A stretch of DNA of 45,153 bases, from contig JAIXUV010000164.1 of assembly GCA_027483345.1 (NCBI GenBank), positions 1 to 45,153 of the forward strand, read 5' to 3'. Every line of letters starts with the position of its first letter. The stretch's first letter is position 1. The stretch is from Verrucomicrobiales bacterium. Its GTDB lineage: Bacteria; Verrucomicrobiota; Verrucomicrobiia; Limisphaerales; UBA9464. The notes beneath the pieces are model-generated. The model saw nothing but the letters and a program-made list of their open reading frames with translations. It ran no database searches and had not been told where the DNA came from. A program made the position numbers and the translations under genes. Of this stretch, positions 7,449 through 16,910 are shown in pieces.

Positions 7449-10400
7449 ATGATCAAGCGATCGAAACCGGAGGGTTCCCCGGCCCGCCGCAGCGTCCGGC
7501 TGCTGGCAATGGCGTTCCTCTGGCTCTTCGGGTGCAGTGCGACTTCCGGACAGGTTGTTCCGGGCTCCCTGGATCCAGGATATCAGTTTTTCTCGGGTGA
7601 CCCGTTCTTGCCGAGGGCCTTGGCATTGGGTGCCGACGGCAGGTTGCTGGCCGTTTCCCAGCCGGATGCGGGCGCTTTCTCGGTGGTTCTGGACAGCTCG
7701 GGCGCCCTCTCCGAGGGCCTTTACGACTTCATCTCGAACACGACCGGAACCTTTCGGATCCTTCGCCAGTCGTCCGGACGACTGATCAGCCGGACCGGTT
7801 TCGCCAGCCGGGTGGGGAATCGAACCCTGGACGGCTTGGCGGGCCACGATGTCGCCGGGATCCTGGATCCCGGATTCGGGTTCCCTTCGATGCCGAACGG
7901 TTCCACGCGTCGCTATGCCGGTGCGGTCGAAGTCGCCTTGGGAGGAAACGACCGAATCCACCTCGTGGGCCGGAACCTCTCCTTCGCTGGGGATTCGACT
8001 CACATTTGGGTGATACTGGATCGGGACGGGAACGAACTGTTCGGAATGAAGGGTTCCGACCAGATCCTTCATGTCGCCGAGCAGCCCGATGGAAGGGTGT
8101 TGCTTGGCGGGATAGTCGTCGGGAACGCAGGAGGCACGCACCTGATCCGTCGGATGCCGAACGGGGATCTGGATTCCACATTCAACGCCACGCTTCCCGG
8201 TCCAGTGAGCGTGATCAAGATCATGCCGGATGGCCGGCCACTGGTGTCGGGTTCCGACCCAACGCGGGGACTTCCCTACATTTGGATCCTCAACGCCGAT
8301 GGCACCCGCGACCTGGGGTTCAACTCCACGGCCGCCCTCGATGAAACCGCCAACAATCTCGCGTCCGTCGCGGATGTCGTGGTCCAACCGGACGCCAGGG
8401 TCTTGGCGGTTGGCAAGTTCACGGGCGGCGGCAACGACCTCGCCGTCATCCGACTGCTCCCAAGCGGATCCCGGGATCCGGCGTTCCAGTCGGCTCTGAC
8501 CGCGACCTCGCCAGTTACGGCGGCGCTCTTGGATGGCAATCTTCTCTATCTCGGTGTCAATGGTGCCGTCGTCCGGATGCTCCTGGGCGAACCGAGCGTC
8601 AGCAGTCCGCCGGTCATCACCGTCCCACCGGCCAGCGGACGCTTTCCGGCGGGGGCCCAGGTGCTGTTGCAGGTGACCGCGACCGGGACGCCGCCGCTGA
8701 CCTACCAATGGCGTCGCAACGGGACGCCGATCCCCTTGGAGACGGCCAATCGCTACCTGTTCCAATTGACCCAGTTGAACGCGGGCGACTTCGACGTGGT
8801 GGTGGGGAACGGTTCCGGCAGCGTCACCAGCGCGGTGGCCCGGATCAACTTGGACGTCCCTCCGCCGGTGGTGACGTTGGTTCCCACCTTCCAGATGACC
8901 TTGGGCAGCTTTTCGAGCTTTGGGCCCTTCGTCTCCGGTGAGATTCCCCCGACCTTCTACCAGTGGTACAAGGGAAGTCAGGCGATCGAGAGCCAGACGA
9001 ACCTCAGCATCACCTTCCCCACGGTGGCGGCCAGTGACGCGGGTTCCTACCACTTCGTTCTCCGTGACACCTTCGGCAACAGCGTCACCAGCAGTCCGTG
9101 CGTGGTGACCATCGAGACCTCACCCGTGCCCCGGGTGATGATCCAGCCGCAACCCGTGACCACGGTGGTTGGCGGGACCATCGCGCTGGACGCCGCGTTC
9201 GAAAGCCTACCCCAGCAGGTGCCCCCGTTGGTGCAATGGCGTCATGCCGGGACCAACATCGCCGGCGGCTCCGTCACCCTCCGGGACGGTCTTTTCCATG
9301 CGCGGCTGATCCTGGAGTCCGTCCAGCCGGATTCCGACGGCTTCTACGACTGCTCGGCCACGGGGCTTGGGGGAACGAGTCCGTTTACCCGCAGCGTGCG
9401 GGTGACGGTCAAGACGGCAACCTCGCCGGACACGGTCGACACGAGCTTCGACGCAGGCAACGCCAACCGTATCGCCTTCAACAACCCCGCCGCGGATGGG
9501 ACGGTGGAAGGCATCGCGATCCAGCCCGACGACAAGGTCGTGGTGGTCGGAACATTCAAGCAGTGGAACGGACAGGCCCGGACGAACATCGTCCGCCTGA
9601 ACGTCAACGGCTCGCTGGACACGAGCTTCGCCGGACATGTGTTCACCCCGACCGTCAACGGGGAGATCTCGGTGCCGGGCGTCGCGGTGGCGCCGGACGG
9701 GAAGATCTACGTGACAGGCCAATGGGGCACTGTGGATGGCCGCACGGACCAGATGATCCGCCTGAACCCGGACGGCACGCTCGACACGACGTTTTCGGTG
9801 GGCGACGCGGCTCCGGGCTTCCTGCTGCTGACGCTTCCCGATGGGACCCTGCTGAACAACGGCGGGGCGCTGGTGGCCAACCGGCTCCGGACGCCGCTGC
9901 GGTATCCGGCGGGCGGGGCATTGGACACGGTCTTCGGCGGTCCCTTCACGGCGGCCCGTTTCAGCGGCGTCAACGCGAGCGCCTGGTTCGCCGATCCGGA
10001 CGGATCCCTGGTCCTCGGCGGCGCCTTCGGATCGACCGACGTCGGCTCCTTCGCCCACTTCAACCTGGCCAAGCTCAACGCGGACGGGACCCTCGCCGCG
10101 GGATTCCACTCGCCGCTGACCCAGCCGGAGTTCGTCAACGGACTGGCCCGTCTGCCGGACGGCAAGTTCATGGCGGTGGGCGAATTCCAGTTGCCGACGC
10201 GGAACCTGCGGCGTTTCAACGCGGATGGATCGGTGGACATCGCCTTCGACTGCCCGCTAACCGACGCCTCGAACGCGGCCCTCTTGGCGGAGTCGGACGG
10301 AACGGTCCTGACGACTGCCGGCAACGGGAGACGTTTGCACCGCCTCTTGGCGAACGGGGCCTCGGACGATTCCTACCTGGTGTCGGCCAACGACTCCATC

Positions 10401-10766
10401 CGACGCGTGGCGGTGGACTCGAGGGGGCGGGTGGTGGTCGCGGGATACTTCACCGAGGTCACCGGGGCCTTCGACGACGCGGCGCACCGGGTGGCTCGCA
10501 AGAGCATCGCCCGCCTCTACGGCCGCAACCGCCCGGGCACGGTCCCGCCGGTGCGGTTGGAAGCAGTGACTTTTACGCCGGGCGGGCCGCTGGGCTTCAC
10601 GCTGCCGACGGTGCCGGGAGCCACCTACATCCTGGAAACCAAGGCCACCTTGGGTGACACGGCCTGGACGGTGAGCCAAACCATCACCGGCGACGGCTCC
10701 ACCAAGACGTTGCAGGCCGCGATCGCGGGCGTCCAAGGCTACTACCGCGTGCGAATCGTGCAGTGA
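7449..10766 (+). CDS. Large exported delta-60 repeat / Ig-like protein
   Basis: A 1105-aa protein with a long signal sequence (hydrophobic VRLLAMAFLWLFGC, residues 16-29). Residues about 30-370 and 660-1030 carry 'delta-60' beta-propeller repeats, recognisable by phrases such as LDTSFAGHVF, IAIQPDDKVVVVGTF, IRLNPDGTLDTTF and VAVAPDGKIYVTGQW. Between them (about 380-655) lie three Ig-like domains, each with a Y.W core (YQWRRNG, YQWYKGS, VQWRHAG) and a D.G.Y/F...V strand. The C-terminal 70 residues form a beta-rich tail. Such proteins are extracellular or surface-located; adhesion or polymer binding is an inference. No sortase or PEP-CTERM signal is seen at the end. Monocistronic by context. 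Confidence 0.9.
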   Translation: MIKRSKPEGSPARRSVRLLAMAFLWLFGCSATSGQVVPGSLDPGYQFFSGDPFLPRALALGADGRLLAVSQPDAGAFSVVLDSSGALSEGLYDFISNTTGTFRILRQSSGRLISRTGFASRVGNRTLDGLAGHDVAGILDPGFGFPSMPNGSTRRYAGAVEVALGGNDRIHLVGRNLSFAGDSTHIWVILDRDGNELFGMKGSDQILHVAEQPDGRVLLGGIVVGNAGGTHLIRRMPNGDLDSTFNATLPGPVSVIKIMPDGRPLVSGSDPTRGLPYIWILNADGTRDLGFNSTAALDETANNLASVADVVVQPDARVLAVGKFTGGGNDLAVIRLLPSGSRDPAFQSALTATSPVTAALLDGNLLYLGVNGAVVRMLLGEPSVSSPPVITVPPASGRFPAGAQVLLQVTATGTPPLTYQWRRNGTPIPLETANRYLFQLTQLNAGDFDVVVGNGSGSVTSAVARINLDVPPPVVTLVPTFQMTLGSFSSFGPFVSGEIPPTFYQWYKGSQAIESQTNLSITFPTVAASDAGSYHFVLRDTFGNSVTSSPCVVTIETSPVPRVMIQPQPVTTVVGGTIALDAAFESLPQQVPPLVQWRHAGTNIAGGSVTLRDGLFHARLILESVQPDSDGFYDCSATGLGGTSPFTRSVRVTVKTATSPDTVDTSFDAGNANRIAFNNPAADGTVEGIAIQPDDKVVVVGTFKQWNGQARTNIVRLNVNGSLDTSFAGHVFTPTVNGEISVPGVAVAPDGKIYVTGQWGTVDGRTDQMIRLNPDGTLDTTFSVGDAAPGFLLLTLPDGTLLNNGGALVANRLRTPLRYPAGGALDTVFGGPFTAARFSGVNASAWFADPDGSLVLGGAFGSTDVGSFAHFNLAKLNADGTLAAGFHSPLTQPEFVNGLARLPDGKFMAVGEFQLPTRNLRRFNADGSVDIAFDCPLTDASNAALLAESDGTVLTTAGNGRRLHRLLANGASDDSYLVSANDSIRRVAVDSRGRVVVAGYFTEVTGAFDDAAHRVARKSIARLYGRNRPGTVPPVRLEAVTFTPGGPLGFTLPTVPGATYILETKATLGDTAWTVSQTITGDGSTKTLQAAIAGVQGYYRVRIVQ

Positions 10767-10789
10767 GGTGGCGCCGGACGCCGGGCGCC

Positions 10790-12049
10790 TCAAACCACCG
10801 CGCGTCTCATGGCGGTCTCCCGTTCGACGAGGGTCGGATGGGAGTAGTGGAAGGCGCTGTAGAGCGGGTGAGGGGTGAGGTTGGCGAGGTTCTTCTCGTG
10901 CAACTTCCGCAGGGCGCCGACCAGGCTCTCGACCTCGCCCATCGTCTTCACGGCGTAGGCGTCGGCTTCGTACTCGTGCTTGCGGGACCAGAAGTTGCCG
11001 AGGGGCGTGAACCAGAAGGTGACCGTCCCGCCGAGGATCCCGAAAAGCAGAAGGACCGGGGCGAGGCCGGAGTCGGGCCGGAACCCGAACGCCTGGGGGA
11101 ACTCGGGCTGACGGGCCAACCATCCGATGACGCCGAAGGCGACGAAGAGGCTGGCCGCCATCCAGGCGAGCATCCTTGGGATGTGTCCGCGCTTGTAGTG
11201 GCCGATCTCGTGCGCGAGCACCGCCTCCAGCTCCGGCTCGGTGAGCTGTTGGATCAGGGTGTCGTAGAGCACGATCTTCCGGAAGCGGCCGAATCCGGTG
11301 AAGTACGCGTTGGAATGGCCGGATCGGCGGCTGCCGTCCACCACCTGGATCGTGCGAGCGCTGAAGCCGGTCCGTTCACCGAGCTTCAGCAGGCGGTCGC
11401 GCAGGGTGCCGTCGGGCAGCGGGGTGAACTTGTTGAACAGGGGCAGGATGAGAATCGGGGCGACGACGATCATGAGGAGCTGGAATCCGATGATCAGGCC
11501 CCAGGCCCAGATCCACCACGCGGGACCGAGCTTTCGGGTGATGGACAGCAGCAGCGCCACCAAGGGAACCGCGATCACCGCGCTGATCAGAAGGCCCTTG
11601 AGCCGGTCGACGATCCAGGTCTTGAGGGTGCTCCGGTTGAAGCCGAACCGTTCCTCGAGACGGAATTGCGACCACCAGTCGAGCGGCAGGTCGGGAAGGG
11701 AGAGGGCGGTTCCCACCAGGTAGAGCCAGCCCGCCTCGGCCCAGACCCCGCTGCCGGCGAATCCGGTCCAGGCACCCAGGCTCGCAGGGAGGATCCCGAC
11801 GAGCAGCACCAGCAGAAGCACCCCGGTGGACCAGGCATCCTCGACCTGCCCGAAGACGGATTTCGCGAACGTGTAGGCCACGGAACGCCGGTAGGTCTCG
11901 GGATCCATGATGCCGGCGACGGCGTCCGGGGCCTTGTCCGCGTGGAGACGGACCTGACGCCGGTTCAGGGCGGAAAGCACCGCGGAGCCCGCGAACCGGA
12001 TCAGGATCAGGGCGACCGACGAAAAAAGGATGAATCGTGGGGAAGGCAT
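10790..12049 (-). CDS. M48-family membrane zinc metalloprotease (Ste24/CAAX prenyl protease 1-like)
   Basis: A 419-aa multi-spanning membrane protease. The zinc site is LAHEIGHYKRGH at about residues 277-288 (HEXXH); the downstream glutamate ligand is probably in KHEYEADAYAVK. TM helices include the N-terminal FILFSSVALILIRFAG, VLLLVLLVGILPASLG, LLISAVIAVPLVALLL, and others in the C-terminal half. ERFGFNRST and HSNAYFTGFGR are typical of the Ste24 group. Bacterial members act in membrane-protein quality control; CAAX processing is not expected. It diverges from the ABC export operon, with the inverted repeats at 12104-12134 in the shared upstream region. Confidence 0.92.
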   Translation of the reverse strand: MPSPRFILFSSVALILIRFAGSAVLSALNRRQVRLHADKAPDAVAGIMDPETYRRSVAYTFAKSVFGQVEDAWSTGVLLLVLLVGILPASLGAWTGFAGSGVWAEAGWLYLVGTALSLPDLPLDWWSQFRLEERFGFNRSTLKTWIVDRLKGLLISAVIAVPLVALLLSITRKLGPAWWIWAWGLIIGFQLLMIVVAPILILPLFNKFTPLPDGTLRDRLLKLGERTGFSARTIQVVDGSRRSGHSNAYFTGFGRFRKIVLYDTLIQQLTEPELEAVLAHEIGHYKRGHIPRMLAWMAASLFVAFGVIGWLARQPEFPQAFGFRPDSGLAPVLLLFGILGGTVTFWFTPLGNFWSRKHEYEADAYAVKTMGEVESLVGALRKLHEKNLANLTPHPLYSAFHYSHPTLVERETAMRRAVV

Positions 12050-12103
12050 GTCCGTCGCCCTTCAGCCAACCAGTTGTTGTCGTTCCCCTCAATGCGGGAT
12101 CGA

Positions 12104-12134
12104 TACGCGGACGTATTGTACGTGTCCGTACTAT
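12104..12134. promoter_or_regulatory. Nested inverted repeats, putative operator/promoter of the MacAB-like operon
   Basis: Two overlapping dyads are visible. TACGCGGACGTA (12104-12115) and TACGTGTCCGTA (12119-12130) are inverted around TTG with 9 of 12 positions matching. Inside, GTACG/CGTAC form a perfect 5-bp dyad across TGTC. A -10-like TACTAT (12129-12134) overlaps the right arm. The element starts 55 bp from the M48 gene and ends 22 bp from the adaptor ATG, so one regulator could control both directions. The architecture recalls TetR-type operators; no regulator gene is adjacent. Confidence 0.45.
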
Positions 12135-12156
12135 TGTGCTACTTTAAGAGACTGTG

Positions 12157-13308
12157 ATGAAGCTGTTGTCGACGCTGTTCGTTGTCGCCGCCCTGATGGG
12201 TGGCGGACTTTTCCTTTGGAAGCGTAAGCAAGCGACCGAGGAGTCGCTGACCGCGGTGCGCAAGCAGGACACGGCCGTGGTGGAAACCCGCAGCATCAAG
12301 TTCGCGGTGAACGCCGCGGGCGACATCGGTCCGGCGGAGCAGGTGAGCGTGCGCCCCGAGGTCAACGGCAAGATCGAGGAGTTGCCGGTGGACGTCGGTG
12401 ATCCGGTGAAGGCGGGGCAACTGCTGTTCAAGCTGGACGACCGGGAACTCCAGACCCAGCGCCAGCAGGAAGAGAAGAGCGTGGAACGGGCCCGGCTCGA
12501 GCTCGTACAGGCGGAGAGGGACTACAAGCGGTCGCAGGAGCTTTTCCAGAACAAGCTCATCGCCGAGGAGCTGTTCGAGGACGTGAAGACCAAGTTGGAC
12601 ATCGCCCGCAACGATCTCGCCTTGCGCCAGAAGTCCCTGGACCTGATTTCCGACCGGTTGCTCAAGACGACGGTCTCGGCACCCTTCGACGCCACGGTCC
12701 TGACCCGGCCGGTCTCCGTCGGCCAGGCGGTGTCCGGTTCGGGCGGCTTCAACTCCGGCACCGAGGTGCTCACCATCGCCAACCTCAACGACCTCATCAT
12801 CAACGCGCACATCAACCAGGCCGACGTCACCCGCCTGCACATGGGCCAAGAGGTCGAGGTCACCGTGGAGGCGATCCAGGGGCTGAAGATCATCGGCAAG
12901 GTCGAGCGGATCGCGCCGCAGTCGACGTTGAAGAACAACGTGCGCGGTTTCGCGGCGCGCATCCTCCTCAAGGACGTCGACAAGAAGGTGCGTCCGGGCA
13001 TGACCGCCAACATCTCGATCCCGGTGGCCAGCGCGAGCAACGTCGTGGCCGCTCCGCTCGCGGCGGTGTTCACCGAGACGAATCCGGAGACGCGTGAGAT
13101 CGAGCGCTTCGTCTGGCTCCGGAAGGGTGAAGCCTGGGAGCGTCGCCAGATCCAGATCGGCGTCAGCGACTACTTCTTCGCCGAGGTCACGAAGGGTTTG
13201 GCCGCGGGTGACGAGATCTCGCTCGAGGACCGTTCCAAGGAGTCGCTCTCCCCCGCCGCCGGCGGGACCAATGGCACCAAGGTCGCCTCGACCACCGGTG
13301 TCCGCTGA
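12157..13308 (+). CDS. Periplasmic adaptor subunit (MacA/RND-type membrane fusion protein)
   Basis: Links an inner-membrane ABC exporter to the periplasm or an outer-membrane channel. The 383-aa protein has an N-terminal membrane anchor (LLSTLFVVAALMGGGLFLW), then the first lipoyl half (RPEVNGKIEELPVDVGDPVKAGQLLFKLD), a coiled-coil hairpin (about 85-170, rich in E, R, Q), the second lipoyl half (KTTVSAPFDATVLTRPVSVGQAV) and beta-barrel and membrane-proximal domains ending near residue 365. The ATG at 12157 is preferred to the GTG at 12154 on length of the anchor. It is the first gene of a four-gene run with the ATPase 29 bp downstream. Substrate unknown. Confidence 0.9.
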   Translation: MKLLSTLFVVAALMGGGLFLWKRKQATEESLTAVRKQDTAVVETRSIKFAVNAAGDIGPAEQVSVRPEVNGKIEELPVDVGDPVKAGQLLFKLDDRELQTQRQQEEKSVERARLELVQAERDYKRSQELFQNKLIAEELFEDVKTKLDIARNDLALRQKSLDLISDRLLKTTVSAPFDATVLTRPVSVGQAVSGSGGFNSGTEVLTIANLNDLIINAHINQADVTRLHMGQEVEVTVEAIQGLKIIGKVERIAPQSTLKNNVRGFAARILLKDVDKKVRPGMTANISIPVASASNVVAAPLAAVFTETNPETREIERFVWLRKGEAWERRQIQIGVSDYFFAEVTKGLAAGDEISLEDRSKESLSPAAGGTNGTKVASTTGVR

Positions 13309-13337
13309 GCCACCGATCCCTTTCCCCCCGAGTCGCC

Positions 13338-14093
13338 ATGGCCCTCCTGGAACTGCGTCAGGTCTCGAAGCTCTACCAGCTTGGTGGAGAGGAGATCCGA
13401 GCCCTCGACAACGTCTCTCTGGACCTGAACCAGGGTGAGTTCGTTTCCATCATCGGACCTTCCGGCAGCGGCAAGTCCACGCTGATGCACATCCTCGGCT
13501 GCCTGGACTCGCCGACGTTGGGCAACGTGGTCCTGGAGGGCGTGGAGATCGGGAAGGCCTCACAGCGGGAACTTGCCCGGATCCGCAACCGTTCCATCGG
13601 CTTCGTCTTCCAGTCGTTCAACCTCCTGCCGAAGCTCAACGTGGTGCAGAACGTGGAACTGCCCATGATCTACGCCGGTCTGGGCGGACGCGAACGCCGT
13701 GAACGCGCGATCAAGGCCTTGGAGATGGTGGATCTGGGCAACCGTCTGAAGAACCGTCCCAGCCAGCTTTCCGGCGGCCAGCAGCAGCGCGTGGCGATCG
13801 CCCGCGCCCTCGTCAACAACCCCAGGATCATCCTCGCAGACGAGCCGACCGGCAACCTCGACACCCACACCGGCGAAGTGATCCTGGCCCTGTTCCGACG
13901 GTTGGCGGCCGAGGGGCGCACCGTGATCCTGGTCACGCACAACCCGGAGATCGCCGCGGTCACCCCCCGTCGCATCGAGATCCGCAACGGCCGCATCTCC
14001 GACACGGTGGACGCGAAGCTCGCCGGCCTCGACCGAATCCGACCCGAGTCGGGCAACCCCACTCCTGCGGCCCCGGCCGCTTCCGCGGCGTGA
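13338..14093 (+). CDS. ABC transporter ATPase (MacB/LolD type)
   Basis: The 251-aa nucleotide-binding subunit has all canonical motifs: Walker A GPSGSGKST (about 39-47), Q-loop FVFQSFN, signature LSGGQQQRVAIARAL (about 142-156), Walker B IILADEPTGNLD (about 162-173) and switch histidine in VILVTHNPE. The MacB/LolD group drives conformational 'mechanotransmission' export rather than classical transport. A proline- and alanine-rich tail of about 25 residues follows the domain. Its stop overlaps the first permease start (GTGA), so translation is coupled. In MacB the ATPase is fused to the permease; here it is separate. Confidence 0.95.
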   Translation: MALLELRQVSKLYQLGGEEIRALDNVSLDLNQGEFVSIIGPSGSGKSTLMHILGCLDSPTLGNVVLEGVEIGKASQRELARIRNRSIGFVFQSFNLLPKLNVVQNVELPMIYAGLGGRERRERAIKALEMVDLGNRLKNRPSQLSGGQQQRVAIARALVNNPRIILADEPTGNLDTHTGEVILALFRRLAAEGRTVILVTHNPEIAAVTPRRIEIRNGRISDTVDAKLAGLDRIRPESGNPTPAAPAASAA

Positions 14094-15544
14094 GCCTGGA
14101 GGTTCCCAAGATCGTGCTCCCGGAGGTGGAGATGCCCCGGATCGACCTGCCCGACCTGCCGGTCGGCGGCGCGAGCCTCGGAAACGCCGTCGTCGTCGGC
14201 CTCAAGGAGATCTGGGCCCACAAGTTCCGGTCCGCACTGACGATGCTCGGGATCATCCTCGGCGTCTCCTCGCTCATCGCGATGAGCGCGATGGTGAAGG
14301 GAATGGAGATCGGCCAGAAGGAGGCCCTTTTGGCGGTGGGCGGACTGAAGAAGATCCGCATCGAGGCCCAGCCCGTGCCCGTCGAGCAACGCCATCTCCG
14401 CGACTTCGCCCGTGGCATGACCCTGGCCGACGCCACCGCCCTCCAGGCCGGAATCCCGGACATCGACATCGTGGCGCCGGAGATGCGCCTGGAGGACAAC
14501 CCGACGCTGGCCGCCAACGGCAAGACGTGGCGGACGTTCATGACCGTGGGCGTCTATCCGAGGCAATGCGAGGTGCTGGAACACGTCGTCGAGCACGGTC
14601 GCCTGTTCAACGACATCGACGCCGACGAGGCGCGTCCTGTGTGCGTCATCGGCACCGGCATCCGCGACCAGCTTTTCGGCAGCCCCGAGGAGACCGGCAC
14701 CGAGGTCGTTCCGGTCGGCAAGGTGATGACCATCAACGGGCAGCCGTTCACGATCATCGGCATGTTCCAGCGCTACGAAGGCGAGCAGGAACGGAAGGCC
14801 CGGCTCCAGCGCGAGGTGGAAATGGCTGCGGCCCGTGCTGCGGGACGGAAGGTGGATTCCACGGGGCCGCAACGGGGTCGGGGCCGTGGTGGCAACTTCG
14901 CGTTCTGGGTGAAGAACAACACCGTATACATGCCGCTGAACACCATGTGGCAGCGCTTCCAATCCAGCCGGTCCAACGCCCCGGCGGAACCACGCCTCTC
15001 CAGCATGGAGATCCGGATCCGCGACTTCGACCGTCTCAACCCGACCCTGACCCGAATCCGCAACGTCATGCTGGTGAACCACCGTGGCATCGAGGATTTC
15101 TCGTTCCGCACGCTGGAGGACTGGGGTGAGGACATCGAGAAGTTCGTCCGCAACGCCCGCGTCAGCGGCGGACTCATCGCCGGCATCAGCCTCTTCGTCG
15201 GCGGCATCGGCATCATGAACATCATGCTGGCCAGCATCTCCGAGCGCATCCGCGAGATCGGCATCCGCAAGGCGGTCGGAGCCGGGGGCGTGGACATCTT
15301 CACCCAGATCCTCGTGGAGAGCACCGTCATCGCCGTGGTCGGAGGCCTGCTTGGCCTGGTCGCCTCACGCCTCGTGGTCTTCATGATCACGTTGGTCGCC
15401 CCGACCGGGAACGATCCGGTCATCACTTGGACCGCCATGGCCGTCGCCTTCGGTTTCGCCACGGGCGTCGGCGTGTTGGCCGGCCTGTTCCCGGCCTTGA
15501 AGGCCGCGCGCATGAACGTGATCCAGGCGCTGCGCTACGACTGA
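14090..15544 (+). CDS. MacB/FtsX-type ABC permease, first paralogue
   Basis: A 484-aa permease with the four-TM MacB layout. TM1 is LTMLGIILGVSSLIAMSAMV (about 44-63), followed by a large periplasmic domain (about 65-345) and TM2-4, beginning at GGLIAGISLFVGGIGIMNIM. The conserved cytosolic block ERIREIGIRKAVGA contacts the ATPase. The first 25 residues (valine-, proline- and leucine-rich) are an extra N-terminal extension. The start is the GTG that overlaps the ATPase stop. It is clearly related to the next gene along its whole length (GLKEIWAHKFRS against GLKEVWAHKFRS; VCVIGTGIRD in both), so the two probably form a heterodimer. Confidence 0.92.
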   Translation: MSLEVPKIVLPEVEMPRIDLPDLPVGGASLGNAVVVGLKEIWAHKFRSALTMLGIILGVSSLIAMSAMVKGMEIGQKEALLAVGGLKKIRIEAQPVPVEQRHLRDFARGMTLADATALQAGIPDIDIVAPEMRLEDNPTLAANGKTWRTFMTVGVYPRQCEVLEHVVEHGRLFNDIDADEARPVCVIGTGIRDQLFGSPEETGTEVVPVGKVMTINGQPFTIIGMFQRYEGEQERKARLQREVEMAAARAAGRKVDSTGPQRGRGRGGNFAFWVKNNTVYMPLNTMWQRFQSSRSNAPAEPRLSSMEIRIRDFDRLNPTLTRIRNVMLVNHRGIEDFSFRTLEDWGEDIEKFVRNARVSGGLIAGISLFVGGIGIMNIMLASISERIREIGIRKAVGAGGVDIFTQILVESTVIAVVGGLLGLVASRLVVFMITLVAPTGNDPVITWTAMAVAFGFATGVGVLAGLFPALKAARMNVIQALRYD

Positions 15545-15548
15545 CCCG

Positions 15549-16910
15549 ATGAACCTCCTCAACACCGTCCTGATCGGGCTCAAGGAGGTCTGGGCCCACA
15601 AGTTCCGTTCCCTCCTGACCATGTTCGGCGTGGTCCTTGGCGTCGCGTCGCTCGTCGGCATGAGCGCCATCATCCAGGGCATGGAAAACGGCCTCCGCGA
15701 ATCCATGGTCGCCATGGGTGGCGCCGACAAGGTCCTGCTCCAGCAGCAGCCGGTCCCCAGCTACCAGGACCACCTCGCCGACCAGGCCCCGGGGCGCACG
15801 ATGGCGGACGTCCTCGCCCTCAAGAAGGGGGCTCCGCTGCTCCGGATCGTCTCGCCCGAGATGTCCGTGGACGAGGTGGTCGCCTCCCGCGGCGAGAAGC
15901 GGCTCTCCCCGGAGGAGACCGTCGGCGCCTGGCCCGAGGTGCTCGACATGAACCTGCACACGGTCGAGCACGGTCGCTTCTTCAACCAACTCGACGAGGA
16001 GAAGGCCAATCCCGTCTGCGTCATCGGCACCGGAATCCGCGACTCGTTGTTCGAGAACCCCGACGAGACCGGCCGCGAGGTCATCCCGATTGGCGAGACC
16101 ATCCTGCTCAACGGGCAGCCCTTCACCATCGTCGGCATGTTCCAGCGCTACGCGAGCGAGCAGGAGACCAAGGAGCGCGAGCTGAAGAAGCGGGGCGAGC
16201 TGAAGACGGAGGACTCCGGCGGGCCGAAACGGGCCCGGGGCTGGGGACGCCGCGGCGGTTGGGCCTTCTGGCGGAAGAACAACACGATCTACATCCCGTT
16301 GAACACCGCCTGGGTCCGGTTCCGCCTCGCCGGGGACCTCGACGGCATCCCGGATCCGCGGCTCAGCGACATCGACCTGAAGGTGCGTTCTATGGAGGAC
16401 ATGGAGAAGGCGCTGCAACAGGCTCGCAACGTCCTCCTCATCACCCACCGGGGCATCGAGGACTTCTCGTTCCAGACCCAGGAGAACCAGATCGAGAGCA
16501 TCAACCGCCAGATCCGGAACGCCCGGTTGAGCGGCGGGATCATCGCGGGAATCAGCCTCCTCGTCGGCGGCATCGGCATCATGAACATCATGCTCGCCAG
16601 CATCAACGAGCGCATCCGCGAGATCGGCACCTGCAAGGCCATCGGCGCTACCGGCCTCGACATCTTCGTCCAGATCATCGTCGAAAGCGTTGTCCTAGCC
16701 CTGCTCGGTGCGGCCGCCGGTTTGGTGGCCTCCCAGTTCCTCGTCGACGTGCTATCCTACATTTCCCCGACCGGGAACACGCCCGTGATCACCTGGGCCG
16801 CCGAGGCGGTGGCCGTGGTCTTCAGCGCCGGCGTTGGTATCGTCGCCGGGCTGTTCCCCGCAGTGAAGGCCGCGCGCCTCGAGCCGATCCAGGCCCTGCG
16901 CTACGAATAG
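15549..16910 (+). CDS. MacB/FtsX-type ABC permease, second paralogue
   Basis: A 453-aa paralogue of the preceding permease, starting 4 bp after its stop. TM1 is LTMFGVVLGVASLVGMSAII; the last three TMs begin at GGIIAGISLLVGGIGIMNIM, with the coupling block ERIREIGTCKAIGA. It lacks the N-terminal extension of its partner and has a shorter, more charged insert (KKRGELKTEDSGGPKRARG) at the corresponding periplasmic loop. Both copies keep intact TM and coupling segments, so neither looks like a decaying duplicate. It closes the operon; the 154-bp spacer to clpB holds only a 7-bp dyad (16976-16982/17005-17011) without a U-tract. Confidence 0.92.
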   Translation: MNLLNTVLIGLKEVWAHKFRSLLTMFGVVLGVASLVGMSAIIQGMENGLRESMVAMGGADKVLLQQQPVPSYQDHLADQAPGRTMADVLALKKGAPLLRIVSPEMSVDEVVASRGEKRLSPEETVGAWPEVLDMNLHTVEHGRFFNQLDEEKANPVCVIGTGIRDSLFENPDETGREVIPIGETILLNGQPFTIVGMFQRYASEQETKERELKKRGELKTEDSGGPKRARGWGRRGGWAFWRKNNTIYIPLNTAWVRFRLAGDLDGIPDPRLSDIDLKVRSMEDMEKALQQARNVLLITHRGIEDFSFQTQENQIESINRQIRNARLSGGIIAGISLLVGGIGIMNIMLASINERIREIGTCKAIGATGLDIFVQIIVESVVLALLGAAAGLVASQFLVDVLSYISPTGNTPVITWAAEAVAVVFSAGVGIVAGLFPAVKAARLEPIQALRYE

